64,000 nucleotides of DNA from Ignavibacteriales bacterium UBA1304. Lineage in GTDB: Bacteria > Bacteroidota > Ignavibacteria > Ignavibacteriales > Ignavibacteriaceae. The stretch is from the NCBI GenBank assembly GCA_002307295.1, contig DBTY01000026.1, forward strand, positions 28,594 through 92,593, read 5' to 3'. The position numbers were made by a program, and so were the translations under genes. Below are positions 61,702 to 64,000 of the stretch, piece after piece. How positions within the stretch are numbered: position 1 is the first letter of the stretch; every line of letters starts with the position of its first letter. A model generated the notes under the pieces. It did not search any database, was not told the DNA's origin, and worked only from the letters and a program-made list of their open reading frames with translations.

Positions 61702-63786
61702 TTATTTTAATAAACTCATTTTCTTTGTCATTAAAACATTACCTGCTGAAAGCTTATAAATATAAACTCCGCTTGAAAGTTCAGAAGCGTTAAAGCTAAC
61801 TGAATAGCTGCCTGCAGCTTTATTTTCGTTAACTAAAGTTTTAACAAGCTTGCCAAGAACATCGTAAACTTCAATTTTAACTTTACCGTCTACAGCTACG
61901 CTATAAGAAATAGTAGTAGATGGGTTAAATGGATTAGGATAGTTTTGGCTAAGATCAAATTTTTGAGGACCTGAAACCTGAACAGCTTCAGTCAAGTTGT
62001 AATATTTAGCTGAACCGTCAAAATCAATTTGTTTAAGTCTGTAGTTATAAGAAGCTACTCCAAGTTTAGAAACGTCGTCTTTGAACGAATAACTGTTTAT
62101 TGCAGTAGTAGTAGAGTTGCCTTTTACAAAACCAATGTTTGACCATGTAGCGGCCGAAGCAATTTTTCTTTCAACCTGGAAGCCAGAGTTGTTAGTTTCA
62201 GTAGCGGTGCTCCATTTTAACGTAACAACGCCGTCTTTAGCGCTTGAAGTGAAAGAGGATAATTCAACAGGAATTGTTGTAGCTTTTGCTAAATTAGCTT
62301 CAATCATAAAACGGCCATAATCCGAAATTTCTCCAAAGTTGCTGCCATCTAAATCGCAACCGAAGTATGCATTATCTCTTGAAGGATCTTCAGCTTGATA
62401 TCCAACAGGGTACCATGCTGTTGTGCTGGCTACTTGAGCAATTCCGATATAAATACTTTTATTTGTTACAGTTGGAGTTTTAGGGAATGTTAGAGTTATA
62501 GCTTGTCCTAAATCAGATGCTTTTGTAGTATAGGCGGCAGATGTATCAAGAATTTTTCCTGTGCTGTCTGTGACGATACCATAAAGTGTTTTTCCCGTAT
62601 TAGCCGTATAATTAAAAAGCGGTAAAGTAACCGAACTTACATTTGCGCTGCCGCTTACAAAATATCTGGCAAGAATCGCTCCGGAAGTTGTGCCATAACC
62701 TATGCCGCTTATAGCTGCGGAAGTATCGCCATAACCAAAAGTATTATTAGTTGTCGTTAATAAAGTAGAAACAGAATTGTTTGCATTATTTCCGTCTGAA
62801 GCTACAGAAACAGTTACAGTATTTGCTCCAGTAGCTGTTGGCGTAAAAGCGTCAAAAGTAACTAACGAAGCTGCTGCATCATGAGTTAAACTGGCAACAG
62901 TTTTTGTATTAGTAAACGTATTAGCTCCGGTAACTTTTAATGTTACGACTACATTCGTTAAATCCTGATCGCCAACATTCTGTACGCAAGCCTGAATAGG
63001 AGAAGCTGCGCCCCATACTAATGGCAATTTGCCATATGAATAAACTAAAGTAACTGCTGCGTCATTGTTGACTCCAGTTTTAAAACCTGCTCTTGTTTCA
63101 GGTCTGTAAGCTGAAGTGTTAGCTATTGCTGTTGGGATAGCGGTTGTTGAAAATGCATTTCTTAAGCCGTTGCTGCCGCCAACTGCATTCGCGTTGCAAT
63201 TTGCTACGTTAGCTGTAGTGGCAATTGTTCCTGTTGCATTCTGATAATCAAACGCTACGTAAAGAGCTCCGCCATTATAAGTGAATGCGGTTCCGTTGGA
63301 AAGCGTAAAATCCCATGCTCCTGTTGTCGCCGGGATAGTAACGTTGCCGTCATGAACAAGGGTCATGCTGTCAATTGTTCCAGTAGAGCCGTTTGACCAG
63401 GTTGTGCTTTTAGACCATGCTGCATCTGTTGTATTTTGTAAATAGAGTTTTAACGCTCCTGTTGTAGCAACGTTCTGGGCTGTGGAATAACTAAAGCCCC
63501 ATGAGTAAAATGTCGCTCCTTTAGGAACGCCTGCTGCGGCTAATTCTGCAGCTGAAATAATATACCCTGTTCTGACGTAACGCTGTGCGCCCTGTGGGGC
63601 TCTTGAATTTCCTGAAGTTGCTCCGCTGTTAGGAAGAATAGATTTTAATGTGTACGTGTTAGCAGGGCTGGCTATGTTTTTCTTCACTGACAAGGAAGAA
63701 ACTTTGCTTAGGATTTTATCTTGAGCATAACCGCTTACCCCAAGAATAAAAATAGATATAAAAAACAGTCTGAAAAAAGACTTCAT
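61702..63786 (-). CDS. Large T9SS-secreted surface protein
   Basis: 694 residues. Signal peptide ending GYA|QDKIL. Residues about 60-220 are a beta sandwich with aromatic-poor, Ala/Thr-rich sequence (TGYIISAAELAAAGVPKGA, FYSWGFSY). Then come CARDB-like repeats (VQNVGDQDLTNVVVTLKV) and a second beta domain to about 500. Residues about 515-600 have WSTATETNNSGFQVER, a module frequent in Ignavibacteria secreted proteins. Residues 610-694 are the T9SS sorting domain: QNYPNPFNPSTTISYSV, VYDVLGKLVKTLV, SGVYIYKLSAGNVLMTKKM. Probably an adhesin or surface-layer-like protein. GAGGT precedes the start. Confidence 0.9.
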   Translation of the reverse strand: MKSFFRLFFISIFILGVSGYAQDKILSKVSSLSVKKNIASPANTYTLKSILPNSGATSGNSRAPQGAQRYVRTGYIISAAELAAAGVPKGATFYSWGFSYSTAQNVATTGALKLYLQNTTDAAWSKSTTWSNGSTGTIDSMTLVHDGNVTIPATTGAWDFTLSNGTAFTYNGGALYVAFDYQNATGTIATTANVANCNANAVGGSNGLRNAFSTTAIPTAIANTSAYRPETRAGFKTGVNNDAAVTLVYSYGKLPLVWGAASPIQACVQNVGDQDLTNVVVTLKVTGANTFTNTKTVASLTHDAAASLVTFDAFTPTATGANTVTVSVASDGNNANNSVSTLLTTTNNTFGYGDTSAAISGIGYGTTSGAILARYFVSGSANVSSVTLPLFNYTANTGKTLYGIVTDSTGKILDTSAAYTTKASDLGQAITLTFPKTPTVTNKSIYIGIAQVASTTAWYPVGYQAEDPSRDNAYFGCDLDGSNFGEISDYGRFMIEANLAKATTIPVELSSFTSSAKDGVVTLKWSTATETNNSGFQVERKIASAATWSNIGFVKGNSTTTAINSYSFKDDVSKLGVASYNYRLKQIDFDGSAKYYNLTEAVQVSGPQKFDLSQNYPNPFNPSTTISYSVAVDGKVKIEVYDVLGKLVKTLVNENKAAGSYSVSFNASELSSGVYIYKLSAGNVLMTKKMSLLK

Positions 63787-64000
63787 AATATGACCTCTAG
63801 ATTATTTAATATATAAAACAATTAACTAAAAATCCCCATAGTATTATATGCCGCATATTATGAAAAGGCATATTCATAACCAGGCTGATTTATTTTTAAA
63901 AATAAGGAAAATAAACTAAAAAAGCTAAAAAACTTATGGACAAATGATTCAAAAACTTTATTAATCACAGCTGTCCCACAGCTGTCCAAAATAAAACAGA

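Noticed and set aside
1..64000. tRNA, rRNA or CRISPR loci
   Set aside because: No TTCGAATC-type tRNA arm with a matching acceptor stem, no conserved rRNA core segments, and no spaced direct repeats with unique spacers were seen by eye.

Overview
The window looks like chromosomal DNA from an AT-rich member of the Bacteroidota/Chlorobi supergroup, most probably an Ignavibacteria-type organism (Ignavibacteriota). The main reasons are three secreted proteins with the C-terminal type IX secretion (T9SS) sorting domain carrying the NYPNPFNP motif, a tandem family of PorV/PorQ-like outer-membrane proteins, many multi-PAS hybrid histidine kinases, and frequent visible Shine-Dalgarno sequences (AGGAG, GGGAG), which are unusual for classical Bacteroidetes. 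This assignment is inference; no rRNA or tRNA gene was seen.

Layout. 1-7.8 kb: a hybrid histidine kinase cut by the left edge, an M14-type peptidase, a DUF885 lipoprotein, a run of intergenic hairpins and an ArsR-DUF2087-GIY-YIG fusion. 8-15.5 kb: mixed housekeeping and unknown genes (a possible papain-like protein, HAD phosphatase, tyrosine phosphatase, DinB, cupin, SIMPL, ACT, a 15-unit TPR protein). 15.5-23.2 kb: a compact phage-derived cassette with XkdF-like protease, a small protein with a signal peptide, HK97-type capsid, head-tail connector, tail-fibre-like protein, holin-like protein, endolysin and membrane proteins. No terminase, portal, tail tube, tape measure or integrase is visible. 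23.2-34.2 kb: a PAS kinase, a DinB protein, an outer-membrane protein and six tandem PorV/PorQ-like genes on the minus strand, in the transcription order C-C, B-A, B-A. 34.9-43.8 kb: a second hybrid kinase, a HEAT-repeat protein, a DUF4405 membrane protein with a partner, a polytopic membrane protein, glyoxalase-like, GNAT and HAD genes. 44-54 kb: a T9SS photosystem/sortilin-like repeat protein, then a signalling block with a SpoIIAA-like protein, a chemoreceptor with about 14 HAMP units, a LytTR regulator and a PAS kinase, then a miniature T9SS protein. 54.4-57.4 kb: a TldD/TldE pair whose TldD carries a Tat-like signal. 57.5-64 kb: two paralogous unknown proteins, a second SpoIIAA-like protein, a riboswitch-like leader, an M3 peptidase and a large T9SS cargo protein.

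How the parts fit. The PorV/PorQ-like array and the three T9SS-tagged proteins point to heavy investment in type IX secretion and cell-surface display. Several multi-PAS kinases and the poly-HAMP receptor point to extensive sensing. The features most worth attention are the reduced capsid-plus-lysis cassette containing an exported protein, the duplicated B-A operons of PorV/PorQ-like genes, the pseudoknot-plus-terminator leader before the M3 peptidase, the paired hairpin repeats that sit beside and inside the phage cassette, and the ArsR-DUF2087-GIY-YIG fusion.
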